DNA of 35,418 nucleotides from positions 1-35,418 of the forward strand of contig CANQJO010000019.1 in NCBI GenBank assembly GCA_947624255.1, read 5' to 3'. Shown here one piece after another: positions 23,282-31,765 of the stretch. The DNA comes from an uncultured Ruminococcus sp. (GTDB lineage: Bacteria; Bacillota; Clostridia; Oscillospirales; Ruminococcaceae). Under the pieces are notes generated by a model that was given only the letters and a program-made list of their open reading frames with translations, was not told where the DNA came from and did not search any database. Each line of letters starts with the position of its first letter. Positions within the stretch are counted from its first letter, which is position 1. The position numbers were made by a program, and so were the translations under genes.

Positions 23282-24013
23282 TCAGTTATTGTTGATAAAA
23301 TCGTTTATACCCGAAAATATGGTGAACGCTACCTTTGTCTGATATTCGTCCGTCACAAGCAGAGCTGCCTCCTCCGGATTTGAAAGGAATCCGCACTCCA
23401 CCATGACAGTAGGATTCTCACTGTAATAGCAGAGAAAAAGCTCCTTGCCGCACTGCTTTATCTCACGGGTGTTATCCGGCTGGAGAAATTCAACAAAGCG
23501 TCCCTGTATCGACCGTGCAAGGCTCTCACTGCCGCTGTTGCTGTCAGAGTAGAACATCTGTGCGCCGTTGTATTGCGGCTCGGTAAATTGGTTTTGATGG
23601 ATAGATACGCATACCGCATTCGGTTCACTATTGAATATGGCAAGCCGATTATCCATATCTGAGCTTTTCTGATTGGCAATGCCCTCGATGCCTTTATCAT
23701 GTATGGACATATCGCTGTCTCTTGTTACCTTTACTTCATAGCCGCTGATCTCAAGCATATCACGGAGTTTCAGTAAAATGCTGAGATTTATTCCCTTTTC
23801 CGGCACTCCGTCCGCTGTGCTGCATCCGCCGTCAATACCGCCGTGACCTGCGTCAAGTATAATGATCGGCTTTTGCTCCTCATATGAGAGCATCGACACA
23901 GGCATTGAATTTTTCTCAGCTTTTTTGCTTATATGAGCGCCTGCTCCCAGAACCAAAGCCGTACATCCGAAAATTATCGCTCCGCTGACTATCTTTCGTT
24001 TGATCTTATCCAT
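23282..24013 (-). CDS. cwlD: N-acetylmuramoyl-L-alanine amidase, CwlD type
   Basis: A zinc amidase of the Amidase_3 family, 243 residues with one N-terminal membrane helix (about 9-25). Zinc ligands: His57 in DAGHGGIDGG, Glu72 in VPEKG, the histidine of SIHQNQF, and the catalytic Glu in VECGFLSNPEEAALL. Size, single helix and the segment NTREIKQ...LFLCYYSENPTVMVECGFL fit CwlD, which makes muramic delta-lactam in spore cortex so that germination enzymes can act. A YtvN/lytic paralogue is less likely. GAGGTG precedes the ATG. A CATATTAT with GTATAAT 14 bp upstream (24036-24076) faintly resembles a sigma-E promoter. Confidence 0.85.
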   Translation of the reverse strand: MDKIKRKIVSGAIIFGCTALVLGAGAHISKKAEKNSMPVSMLSYEEQKPIIILDAGHGGIDGGCSTADGVPEKGINLSILLKLRDMLEISGYEVKVTRDSDMSIHDKGIEGIANQKSSDMDNRLAIFNSEPNAVCVSIHQNQFTEPQYNGAQMFYSDSNSGSESLARSIQGRFVEFLQPDNTREIKQCGKELFLCYYSENPTVMVECGFLSNPEEAALLVTDEYQTKVAFTIFSGINDFINNN

Positions 24014-24063
24014 TGGACCACACCTCGCAAGTATTATCTACACTCAGATAATATGCGGTCCGG

Positions 24064-24095
24064 GACAAAATTATACCGCCTGTTCAGAGGCGGTA
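24064..24095 (-). terminator. Terminator after the SGNH hydrolase gene
   Basis: TACCGCCT (24074-24081) pairs with AGGCGGTA (24088-24095), 6-nt loop; on the minus strand TAATTTTG follows. It separates the SGNH/MBOAT pair from cwlD. Confidence 0.7.
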
Positions 24096-24123
24096 CGGAA
24101 AAATTTCTCAGACGACTGTATCC

Positions 24124-25002
24124 TTATCGTGACACCGTATTAGCGCAAAGCCAATCGCACCATGTACTGTAATATTTTCCGTAAACGTGAATACCGTCTC
24201 CGGTGCAATCCTGCCGCAGAGCACCGTTCTGATCGTTGAAAACGGGATTTATATCAATGTAGAAAACTCGTTCATTATCTGCAAGTCCGGATATTCTGTT
24301 GTTGAGATAATCTATCCGCTCGTTTGTGATCGCCGCAGTCTGGGCAGCACTCGTTACGTGAAGATTCGCTGACAGATAGATAACAGCATCAGGCACATAG
24401 GCCTTTACGTCCTCAAGGAGACTTTCATACGCTCTCATCGTGGTTTCAAAATTGTTGCCGATCTCATTGATACCAAGCATAAGATATACCTTGCCGTAAT
24501 TCTTTGACCGGAGCTTTTCGTTCAGAGCGTCAATATTTATATTCCATGCGGCAGTTCCCACATCGCAGTAGTAATCGGCATTCTTCAGCGTACCGTAATC
24601 ACGCAGTCCCACGGTACGGGAATCTCCGATAAAAAGCGCATCATCGAAGTATGATGCATCAGCTTTGACGTACTGCACTGCCGGGGATACTGCCTCTGTA
24701 GTGGCAGTAGTGGCAGGATCGGAATCGGTCGGAGCGGATTCCGTAGGCTGTAATGGTGCTTCGGTATTCTCCGGCTGAGACGCTCCCTCAGTGACGGGCT
24801 GAGATGCCCCGTCCGGCGGAGCTGCGGTCGTTGCCGTATTTGCCGGATCGTTAGCGTAAATATCTATCACAGGAGGCTTATCGGAGGAAACCTTCTTTTT
24901 TTCGGCACTTGTATCCCATATTTTTTTATATATCATGGGAGAAGCAACAAGGCATATCAATAAAAGTGTAAATGTGTATATGCATTGTTTGAATTTATTC
25001 AT
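24124..25002 (-). CDS. Membrane-anchored SGNH/GDSL hydrolase
   Basis: A 292-residue protein: N-terminal helix (about 7-26), a Pro/Thr/Ser/Glu-rich linker (about 50-108), then an SGNH domain outside the cell with FIGDSRTVG (nucleophile Ser128), GINEIGNN (block III) and DGIHVYGKYY (Asp and His near 275). AAAGGAG is 10 nt before the ATG at 25002; the longer frame from 25053 overlaps the previous gene. It follows the MBOAT gene by 22 nt. Such pairs (as AlgI/AlgJ or PatA/PatB) move acetyl groups across the membrane and onto a cell-wall polymer, so it is probably the extracellular transferase or esterase of the pair. The polymer is unknown. Confidence 0.82.
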   Translation of the reverse strand: MNKFKQCIYTFTLLLICLVASPMIYKKIWDTSAEKKKVSSDKPPVIDIYANDPANTATTAAPPDGASQPVTEGASQPENTEAPLQPTESAPTDSDPATTATTEAVSPAVQYVKADASYFDDALFIGDSRTVGLRDYGTLKNADYYCDVGTAAWNINIDALNEKLRSKNYGKVYLMLGINEIGNNFETTMRAYESLLEDVKAYVPDAVIYLSANLHVTSAAQTAAITNERIDYLNNRISGLADNERVFYIDINPVFNDQNGALRQDCTGDGIHVYGKYYSTWCDWLCANTVSR

Positions 25003-25024
25003 TTGAGCCAGTCTCCTTTGCAGA

Positions 25025-26416
25025 TCAGAACCTGAAATAGAGGAACGGATCATTCATGCCCTTGTACATACAATAGAGCGCAGCGATGAATACTGCTGCC
25101 AGAGCAATTGTACAAATGAGCGTATTTTTCAGTTTTTTGTAGATCATCTCAGGCAATCTTGTGGAGAAGATCAGTCCGGCGGCGAAGAATTTCCAATATT
25201 GTCCCCATTTAACGATATAGTCGGTCTTATTCACCGATGTATCGTCATACCGGATAAAGGGTATCAGTCTTTGAAAATAAACTCCAAGCCGGTGGAGATC
25301 CGTCACGGCGAAAATAAGCCATGTGAGAGGTATCAGCAGCATCATGTAGCAATGCCCTGCGAGCCTGTGCTTGTTGAAGAACTTTCCCGTCCAAAATTTT
25401 TCGGTCATGATGATCGCAAACAGCACAAGTCCCCATATGACAAAATTCCAGCTTGCTCCGTGCCATAGTCCGGTAAAGAGCCACACAACAAGGGTATTGC
25501 GCACCATTTTTGCGGTGCCGCCTCTGTTTCCGCCGAGAGGGATATATATATTCTCTCTGAACCACGTACCCAGCGTGATATGCCATCTGCGCCAGAATTC
25601 CGTCATTGTCACCGAGAGATAGGGATGATCAAAGTTTTTCGGAAGCTCAAAGCCCATGAGCCTTCCCAGTCCGATAGCCATGAGAGAATATCCCATGAAG
25701 TCGAAATACAACTGGAACGAGTAGGCTATGACTCCCAGCCATGCAAGCCGGCGTGAGATGCTCTCAAAGCCGATCATGGAGATATCGCTCCACAGACCGC
25801 CGAGCTGATTGGCAATAAGGACTTTATATCCCAGACCGATGGTAAAGGTTTTGAGACCGTCCTCCACCTTTTTGATGCTGTGGGTACGTTTTCTGAGCTG
25901 AGCAGCAACGGTGCTGTAGGTGACGATAGGTCCGGCAATGAGCTGTGGGAACATACTTATGTATGCGGCGTAATTTATCAGATTTTTTTCAGCCTTTGTT
26001 GTCCTGCGGTAGACATCGGCGATATACGAGACATTCTGAAAAGTATAGAAACTGATACCGATAGGCAGTATGATATCCTTGACGGTCAAACCCGTATGAA
26101 AGAGAGCGTTTATATTTTCAGTTCCGAATCCCCAATATTTGAAGAAGATCAGCCACCAGAAGTTGAAGATCACTCCGATAAAAAGCCACAAGCGCCTCAT
26201 TTTTCGAGAGGCTTCGATAAACTGCCCTACAATGAAATTGAAAAGTATCGTCAGCAGGAAAAGCCAAACATACACGAGACTTCCCACACCGAAAGCATAG
26301 AAGACCATACTTCCGGCGAAGATCACCGCATTCTTGTACTTTGATCCTGCGATCGCATAAGCTATCATAAAAACAGGGAGGAATATAAATATAAATTCCA
26401 AGCTGCTGAAAACCAA
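25025..26416 (-). CDS. MBOAT-family membrane O-acyltransferase
   Basis: About 463 residues with 10 or more membrane helices, AlgI/DltB/PatA type. MBOAT motifs: WRRWHITLGTWFRENIYIPLGGNRGG and the conserved histidine in LWHGASWNFVIWG. The family start is normally M-F-S-S-L-E-F; the matching codon here is TTG at 26416 (preceded by GGTGG), rather than the ATG at 26452 that adds 12 residues. It should pass acyl groups from the cytoplasm to the SGNH partner encoded next. Promoter at 26547-26575. Confidence 0.88.
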   Translation of the reverse strand: MVFSSLEFIFIFLPVFMIAYAIAGSKYKNAVIFAGSMVFYAFGVGSLVYVWLFLLTILFNFIVGQFIEASRKMRRLWLFIGVIFNFWWLIFFKYWGFGTENINALFHTGLTVKDIILPIGISFYTFQNVSYIADVYRRTTKAEKNLINYAAYISMFPQLIAGPIVTYSTVAAQLRKRTHSIKKVEDGLKTFTIGLGYKVLIANQLGGLWSDISMIGFESISRRLAWLGVIAYSFQLYFDFMGYSLMAIGLGRLMGFELPKNFDHPYLSVTMTEFWRRWHITLGTWFRENIYIPLGGNRGGTAKMVRNTLVVWLFTGLWHGASWNFVIWGLVLFAIIMTEKFWTGKFFNKHRLAGHCYMMLLIPLTWLIFAVTDLHRLGVYFQRLIPFIRYDDTSVNKTDYIVKWGQYWKFFAAGLIFSTRLPEMIYKKLKNTLICTIALAAVFIAALYCMYKGMNDPFLYFRF

Positions 26417-26546
26417 TATTACCACCGATTCCTGCTCATTATTTCTCCCCAAGTCTTTATCTGAGGATATGGGAGAAAAAGCAAAGGCAATACCTCACGG
26501 AGCTTGTACGAAAAATGCGCCGCCGGAGGTATGCAGTCATATATTC

Positions 26547-26575
26547 ATTTTACACTTAAAGGAAATAAAAGTCAA
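26547..26575 (-). promoter_or_regulatory. Promoter of the MBOAT-SGNH operon
   Basis: On the minus strand TTGACT (26570-26575), 17-bp spacer, TAAAAT (26547-26552). The leader of about 120 nt contains an ATACCTC/GAGGTAT pairing (about 26490-26532). Confidence 0.7.
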
Positions 26576-26641
26576 TGATTTTTTCTATTTTTCAATAAAT
26601 TGTAACTTTTTCAGAGCATTATCGCCATACGGTATCCGCTC

Positions 26642-27187
26642 TCACGATTTGTGCAGTCTCTTTACTCTTTTCCTGATAAAGCGGAAAACCTTGTCCTCGC
26701 CCTGTTCGGAGAGCATTCTGAGGAGGAATTCAAGCTTATAAGCAGTCTCTTCTTCGATGATACGTTTTTTCTTTGCATGAAGGAAATATTCAAGCGGAAG
26801 ACTGTCTGTATACTTCTCCTTATTATATATCTTTGAGGCTGCCACACGATCGCAGAACATTTCAAAAATGAAGATATCCGGCATTTTCACAGGCTCAAGC
26901 CGTCTTGTGACGGTACTGTAATCCGTCCAGTATTCAAAGTGGTGACGATTTCTTCCCTTATGATGCATCCACGCTTTTGAATAACCGCTTACCTCACGCT
27001 CACGTTCATTGGGGCTGCGGTTTCCCTGAAAATAAAGCACTCCGGGAATAAACTCCACCGGTGAGAATTTTGAAAGGTCGTGAGTTATCCCGCGCCAATA
27101 GATGCCGGCTCTGAAGCAGTGCTTCATGACCATATGACGATGCCGCAGAACAGTCGTCAGGTGTCCGAAAAAATTATGTATTATCAT
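26642..27187 (-). CDS. DUF5662 family protein
   Basis: A 181-residue soluble protein rich in His and Trp. The ordered motifs THDLSKFSP, YFQGNRSPNERE, AWMHHKGRNRHHFEYW and later FCDRVAASK match the DUF5662 pattern; the clustered His/Asp residues suggest a metal-dependent HD-like hydrolase, but no activity is known to me. The ATG at 27187 is preceded by AGAGGTAC; the longer frame to 27241 overlaps the upstream gene. It follows the DUF3810 gene by 10 nt, so both form an operon. Confidence 0.75.
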   Translation of the reverse strand: MIIHNFFGHLTTVLRHRHMVMKHCFRAGIYWRGITHDLSKFSPVEFIPGVLYFQGNRSPNEREREVSGYSKAWMHHKGRNRHHFEYWTDYSTVTRRLEPVKMPDIFIFEMFCDRVAASKIYNKEKYTDSLPLEYFLHAKKKRIIEEETAYKLEFLLRMLSEQGEDKVFRFIRKRVKRLHKS

Positions 27188-27197
27188 ATATGTACCT

Positions 27198-28331
27198 CTA
27201 TTCGTGAGAGTCAAATCCGCCCTCCGGAAAATAATAGTCAAGCAGAAGATCGACCATGTGGGAATATGCCTCGATGCCCTCTTCTCTGCCGTTTAATTTT
27301 ATGTTTGTATCAATAGCATTTTCAGAGAACGTTGACACCGTTTCAGTGGAAATGATCTCCTTATCCTTGTTGACCTCCCAGTAATCATCGGGAAGAAACC
27401 TGAACCAGTCGCTGCGTACCCGAGAGGATATGGTATCGGTCAATCCGTAGGCGACGGAGATATTATTGTCATACACCTGATTGTGAACATACTCCAGAGC
27501 CTCAAGGTATCCCGAATAGCGGAATTCCGGATCATCGCTGCCTGTCGCAGCAATGAAAGAGATGAAGTTTGCCTCGTCCTCCTGAATGATCCCTTTGAGG
27601 TGAGAATATTCGTGGCAAACAGTATCCGGAAGATTCGTCCGCACCATATCGTCGTTGTAATTTGCCTCCAGCGAAAACGGGAAATATATACCTGAAAGAT
27701 CGGTCTGACTCATGAAAAATGAGAACATTATAGGCTTTGCATCGGGATAATATCCTTTAAGCTGAGGATATCGCTCAGCAGCCCTTTTCATAGCCGCTTT
27801 TGCCTCCTTGTTCACATCGGCGGTAACAAAAAAGCGGTCATCACTGTCACGAGGGACTTGATCTGCAAGCTCGTTTGTCTTATCAATAAGATAAGCGTAA
27901 AGCTGTGTAAGCTCCTCACGGGGATGTTCACGGGAGGTGAAGTATTTCTCCGAAAACGGCGTGCAGCGGTACATTATGAAGCAGTTCATTGTCTCGGTGA
28001 TAAATATGAAAGCAACTATCCAAAGAAGTACGGCTGAGGATATCACAGCGACCCTGCGGCGGAGCTTTTTTCCGAAAATAAGAAGAAGAATTACAGCAGG
28101 AACGCCGATAAGCACAAGAATTATTCCTATGATTATCATGATCTCGCCCACCGAAAAGGGAAAGATCCCGCTGATAAAAGAGAAGGTGTTCGTTATCACG
28201 GGGAATATCCGTGACACGTAGAAATCAGCAAATTTTCTGCTTGATATTGCTAAAATATTCATTATAACTCCGAAAACGATCACCACAGCCGGAACGATCA
28301 GATAAACCTTATGCTTTTTCAGATCAGACAC
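27198..28331 (-). CDS. DUF3810 membrane protein with HExxH-like motif
   Basis: About 377 residues. Three hydrophobic helices near the N-terminus (starting at KKHKVYLIVPAVVIVFG, then SVGEIMIIIGIILVLIG and VAVISSAVLLWIVAFIF) precede an extracellular domain with CHEYSHLKG followed by EDEANFISF, the arrangement of a gluzincin-like zinc peptidase. DUF3810 is the family I recognise; its substrate is unknown. The start is unclear: GTG at 28331 is only 1 nt after AAAGGAGG, while CTG at 28322 has ideal 8-nt spacing; the ATG at 28388 lies upstream of the promoter's start point and cannot be used. Confidence 0.8.
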   Translation of the reverse strand: MSDLKKHKVYLIVPAVVIVFGVIMNILAISSRKFADFYVSRIFPVITNTFSFISGIFPFSVGEIMIIIGIILVLIGVPAVILLLIFGKKLRRRVAVISSAVLLWIVAFIFITETMNCFIMYRCTPFSEKYFTSREHPREELTQLYAYLIDKTNELADQVPRDSDDRFFVTADVNKEAKAAMKRAAERYPQLKGYYPDAKPIMFSFFMSQTDLSGIYFPFSLEANYNDDMVRTNLPDTVCHEYSHLKGIIQEDEANFISFIAATGSDDPEFRYSGYLEALEYVHNQVYDNNISVAYGLTDTISSRVRSDWFRFLPDDYWEVNKDKEIISTETVSTFSENAIDTNIKLNGREEGIEAYSHMVDLLLDYYFPEGGFDSHE

Positions 28332-28350
28332 CTCCTTTCGGGATATCTTA

Positions 28351-28379
28351 ATTATAACATATTCTTGATCGAATTGCAA
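28351..28379 (-). promoter_or_regulatory. Promoter of the DUF3810-DUF5662 operon
   Basis: On the minus strand TTGCAA (28374-28379), 17-bp spacer, TATAAT (28351-28356), giving a very short leader. Confidence 0.65.
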
Positions 28380-28469
28380 CAAAAACAATAAATATACCTT
28401 TTTTGTGCAATGTGTACAATTTTTAGTGAAAATTTCTATATTATACGGTCGATTTTTTTGAAATACCTC

Positions 28470-28498
28470 TTGACAAAACGCTTATAGTGTGATACAAT
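28470..28498 (+). promoter_or_regulatory. Promoter of the pilus operon
   Basis: TTGACA (28470-28475), 17-bp spacer, TACAAT (28493-28498). It gives a leader of about 190 nt to the first small ORF; the leader has short pairings (GTAC...GTAC, CCGG-type) but no recognised riboswitch. Confidence 0.75.
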
Positions 28499-28694
28499 TA
28501 CATAAACAAACTTGTGCATTTTGTGAGGTTTTTTACGCACTTTTACGGAATTCAAAACACTGTCCGGAATATACCCGGAGTACAGAACAATGTACCGGCA
28601 TATTCTATCGCCGCCGTCTGAGCAGCGATGCGCAGTGCTTTCCGGCGTAAAGTACGGTATCATCAAAGAATTGTCAGGAAGGAGCGTGCAGCTC

Positions 28695-28801
28695 ATGAAC
28701 AAAATATCAGACAGGATCATTCTGTGTATTTCGGCAGCATTGCATTATTCCCTGACGCTGACAGGCTCACGGAGCAGAGCTGCTCCCGGCGGCGGAAAGT
28801 G
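28695..28801 (+). CDS. Possible 35-residue leader peptide or small membrane peptide
   Basis: ATG at 28695 lies 10 nt after AAGGAG. The peptide (MNKISDRIILCISAALHYS...) has a short hydrophobic helix and a basic, Gly-rich tail. Its TGA is 11 nt before the GTG start of the signal peptidase, and the ribosome site of that gene overlaps its end, which suggests translational coupling. It could instead be untranslated leader. No homologue is recognised. Confidence 0.35.
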
Positions 28802-28812
28802 AGGTGCTGCCG

Positions 28813-29349
28813 GTGACAGATGATTCAGGATCATCAAAAACCGGACGAAAATTCGGCCGAGTAATACTGACGGTACTGATCACCGTGTGTGTAACAGCGG
28901 CAGTTGTCACGATACTCGTCATAAACTTTTTTCCGGTGATGAAGATTTTCGGCAACTCTATGAGCACTACTCTTTTTGACGGAGATGTTGTCCTCGTCCG
29001 CAAATCCGATACGCTTAAAAGAGGCGATATATGCGTGTTTTCTCTGAACGGCACTACGCTCTGCAAGCGTGTGGTCGGAGTCGGCGGCGATGAGATCAGC
29101 ATTGACGAAAACGGCTCGGTGTACGTCAACGGTACGCTTTTGAACGAGCCGTATTTAAGCGGAAAAAGTCTTGGAACAAGTACGGTCGAATATCCCGTGA
29201 CCGTCCCCGAAAACAGCTATTTTGTGCTTGGCGATAATCGGCGGACTTCCATAGACTCACGCAGTACGGCGGTCGGCTGTGTTGAACGCAGTCAGATCGA
29301 GGGTAAAATTTTGCTTCGCATACTGCCTACGCCCGATATTCCGGAGTAA
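28813..29349 (+). CDS. Type I signal peptidase
   Basis: A 178-residue membrane peptidase (S26). One helix (about 16-42) is followed by FGNSMSTTLFDGD with nucleophile Ser49, the general-base Lys85 in LCKRVVGVGGD, and the GDNRRTSIDSR box. GTG at 28813 is chosen because GAGG lies 8 nt upstream; GTG at 28804 is too close. In pilus loci a dedicated signal peptidase often helps process or assemble pilins, and here it directly precedes the major pilin. It is probably not the only signal peptidase of the cell. Confidence 0.92.
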   Translation: MTDDSGSSKTGRKFGRVILTVLITVCVTAAVVTILVINFFPVMKIFGNSMSTTLFDGDVVLVRKSDTLKRGDICVFSLNGTTLCKRVVGVGGDEISIDENGSVYVNGTLLNEPYLSGKSLGTSTVEYPVTVPENSYFVLGDNRRTSIDSRSTAVGCVERSQIEGKILLRILPTPDIPE

Positions 29350-29384
29350 ACGGCGAATGCGAACATATGAAAGAGATGATTTTA

Positions 29385-31709
29385 ATGAAAAAACTCATGC
29401 AAAGATTTTTCGGGATCGTTGCCTCTGCGGCTCTGCTCGTTACGTCCGGGTTGACGGGTTTTGCGGCGGATCCGGGACATGATCATGGCGGTGGAGATAA
29501 AATCACTTCTATCCCTTCCGGTATTACTACATATACCATTACTTTAACGCACCCGGAGGATAAACCTTTCGAATCTCCTTCAAGTGGTATCGAAGGCGCT
29601 CATTACGGTGCATATCAAATCTTTTCCGGCACGGTAAAAGGAACGTCTGTGCATACCGATCCCGGAAATACAAATATAAAAATCCCGATTACTGACATTA
29701 AATGGGGTAATGCGTTTGGTATTACAGATGACATGGATTCAGAAAATAAAAATTCACCTCATGTTAGTTTAGATGATAGACGGAAAAATATTGTTAGCTT
29801 TGTCTATGCTCTCGCTAAAGCTCCCACCGGTTCTTATAGTTACGCTTTCAGTGAATTTAATGACTTTGAAAAGTTCTTTAACGATAATAAGCTTAATAGT
29901 GATTATGTTGAAGCTGGTTTTGAGGTAGAAGTAACTCTTGATACTGATGGTAAAACTGTTGCTTCTATTAATAATTTGGATGCCGTAAAATATGACAAAC
30001 TTGCTGTAGCAATTGCTGACATTATAGCAGACAAAATAGACCGTGAATGGTTGCAAGCGTTCAATGATATTCTCGGCGGTTATGGACAGGGCAGCAACGG
30101 TGAATACTTAAATCAAGGATATGTAAACCGTTTTTATGAGGGCAAAATTAAAGATGGTGAAGCAACTAAGTATGAAATTACTGTCCCTGCCGGTTATTAC
30201 ATGGTAAGAGACTTATCAGGTTTTGAAGGCGAAACAGATAAATCCTACTCTGCACGTCTGCTTTTCGTAGCTGATAATGTTACACAGGAATTAAAAGAGA
30301 GCGTTCCGGAACTTGACAAGTACGTTGTCAGAACTGACGGAAAATTATATGAAACAGAAGCCGCAGGCGTTGGCGATGATGTTAAATTCCGCCTGACAGG
30401 CACACTCCCGGACAACTATGATCTATACCTCGGCGGTTATCAGTATAAATTTACTGATACACTTAGTAAAGGTCTTACGCTGAAAGAACTACCCACTGGT
30501 GCGAAAACATATGTAACTGTAAAAGTTGAGAATGTGTATAATGCTGATGGCACGCCTGTTACTGATGATGGTGGTAAAATATACACAATTGATAAAGACT
30601 CATTCCGTTCTACCGGAGAACATCCAACACATAATGTAACTGCTGCTTACACAGAAGAATATGATACTAATGGTGGCAAAAATGAACTAACAGTTACATT
30701 CCCTTGCCTGAAAGAAATTGTAATTAACAAAGGCACTGCTAATGAATACTATCTCGGCGCAGATTCACAAATATACGTTGACTACACCGCTGTTGTAAAT
30801 CAAAATGCAATAGTAAATCCGGAATCAGATGGTATTAGAAACGGTAACCAAAACAAAGCTGTTCTTACTTACTCCGACAACCCGCAGTCTTACGGCGATA
30901 CTGACGAAACAACACCTGACGATGCCACCGTTTACACATTCGGTCTTGATATCGTAAAGGTTGATGCGGCTGAGTTTTTGAGAAGTGATCAAAGTAAGGC
31001 TGCTCTTGACGGTGCAAAATTCGCAGTTGTTCGTCCGAAAGCAAGCACACTTGATAATGCTACCGGAGAAGCAACTGCTAATACACAGTGGGAAATTGCA
31101 AAGTTTAAAACTGTAGATGCAGATGCAGAAAGCACAGAAAATCTCCCTGCTTCATTTAAGACAAATGGCTATTACACTATTACTGAATGGGTGGCAATAG
31201 AAAATGATGGCGAGGCTGTAAAAAGCGCAACGTTTGATGAAGATTGGCTTAAAAAATATACTGATACAGAATACAATATTGCTTCACTTAAAACGACAGG
31301 TGCTTTGAATATCTCCGGTCTTAATGACGGTGTAACCTACACAATTGTCGAAACAGCAACACCCGGTACTGATGGCAAATATGCCAAAATCGACCCATTC
31401 ACGGTAACACTTACAGCAGATACAGAAGACGATGAATATACCGGCAAACTTTCTGCTGCAAATGTTAGCAATGAAGTGGACGGCAAATCATTCAGCTATG
31501 AGAATTTTGTACAGCTTGTTGATCCGAATGGTAAGACCCCCACGAGCGATGATAACGGCAGTGCAAATATGCTGGTAGCCAACTTCAAATACACCGATCT
31601 TCCGTCAACCGGCGGTACGGGCAAATACCTGTTCTACATTTTCGGCGGCGGCATAGTCGCACTATCCGGCGTTCTGTTCTTCCTGTCAAGGAAAAAGAAA
31701 TCCGTATAA
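29385..31709 (+). CDS. Major LPSTG pilin subunit (isopeptide-domain surface protein)
   Basis: A 774-residue surface protein. Signal peptide MKKLMQRFFGIVASAALLVTSGLTGFA, at the C-terminus LPSTG (from about 739) with a membrane helix and the tail RKKKSV, i.e. a sortase substrate. The last third shows a SpaA/Cna_B-type isopeptide domain (VYTFGLDIVKVDAAEF...AALDGAKFAVV...LNDGVTYTIVETATPG), whose Lys and Glu would form a covalent link. Size and position between a signal peptidase and a class C sortase indicate the pilus shaft. Codon use is odd: the signal and anchor ends are GC-rich like the neighbours, while about 29500-31550 is strongly AT-rich. An in-frame ATG 6 codons upstream is also possible. 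Confidence 0.88.
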   Translation: MKKLMQRFFGIVASAALLVTSGLTGFAADPGHDHGGGDKITSIPSGITTYTITLTHPEDKPFESPSSGIEGAHYGAYQIFSGTVKGTSVHTDPGNTNIKIPITDIKWGNAFGITDDMDSENKNSPHVSLDDRRKNIVSFVYALAKAPTGSYSYAFSEFNDFEKFFNDNKLNSDYVEAGFEVEVTLDTDGKTVASINNLDAVKYDKLAVAIADIIADKIDREWLQAFNDILGGYGQGSNGEYLNQGYVNRFYEGKIKDGEATKYEITVPAGYYMVRDLSGFEGETDKSYSARLLFVADNVTQELKESVPELDKYVVRTDGKLYETEAAGVGDDVKFRLTGTLPDNYDLYLGGYQYKFTDTLSKGLTLKELPTGAKTYVTVKVENVYNADGTPVTDDGGKIYTIDKDSFRSTGEHPTHNVTAAYTEEYDTNGGKNELTVTFPCLKEIVINKGTANEYYLGADSQIYVDYTAVVNQNAIVNPESDGIRNGNQNKAVLTYSDNPQSYGDTDETTPDDATVYTFGLDIVKVDAAEFLRSDQSKAALDGAKFAVVRPKASTLDNATGEATANTQWEIAKFKTVDADAESTENLPASFKTNGYYTITEWVAIENDGEAVKSATFDEDWLKKYTDTEYNIASLKTTGALNISGLNDGVTYTIVETATPGTDGKYAKIDPFTVTLTADTEDDEYTGKLSAANVSNEVDGKSFSYENFVQLVDPNGKTPTSDDNGSANMLVANFKYTDLPSTGGTGKYLFYIFGGGIVALSGVLFFLSRKKKSV

Positions 31710-31717
31710 ACAAATAT

Positions 31718-31750
31718 TGCTGCGATGAGGGGTGAACCCTCATTGCAGCA
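31718..31750 (+). other. Strong hairpin between pilin and sortase genes
   Basis: TGCTGC-G-ATGAGGG (31718-31731) pairs with CCCTCAT-T-GCAGCA (31737-31750): a 14-bp stem including one G-T pair, 5-nt loop, no T-run. Between a structural subunit and its enzyme, such a hairpin could limit readthrough or stabilise the pilin mRNA, giving more pilin than sortase. Confidence 0.75.
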
Positions 31751-31765
31751 GCAAGGAGAGGCCCT

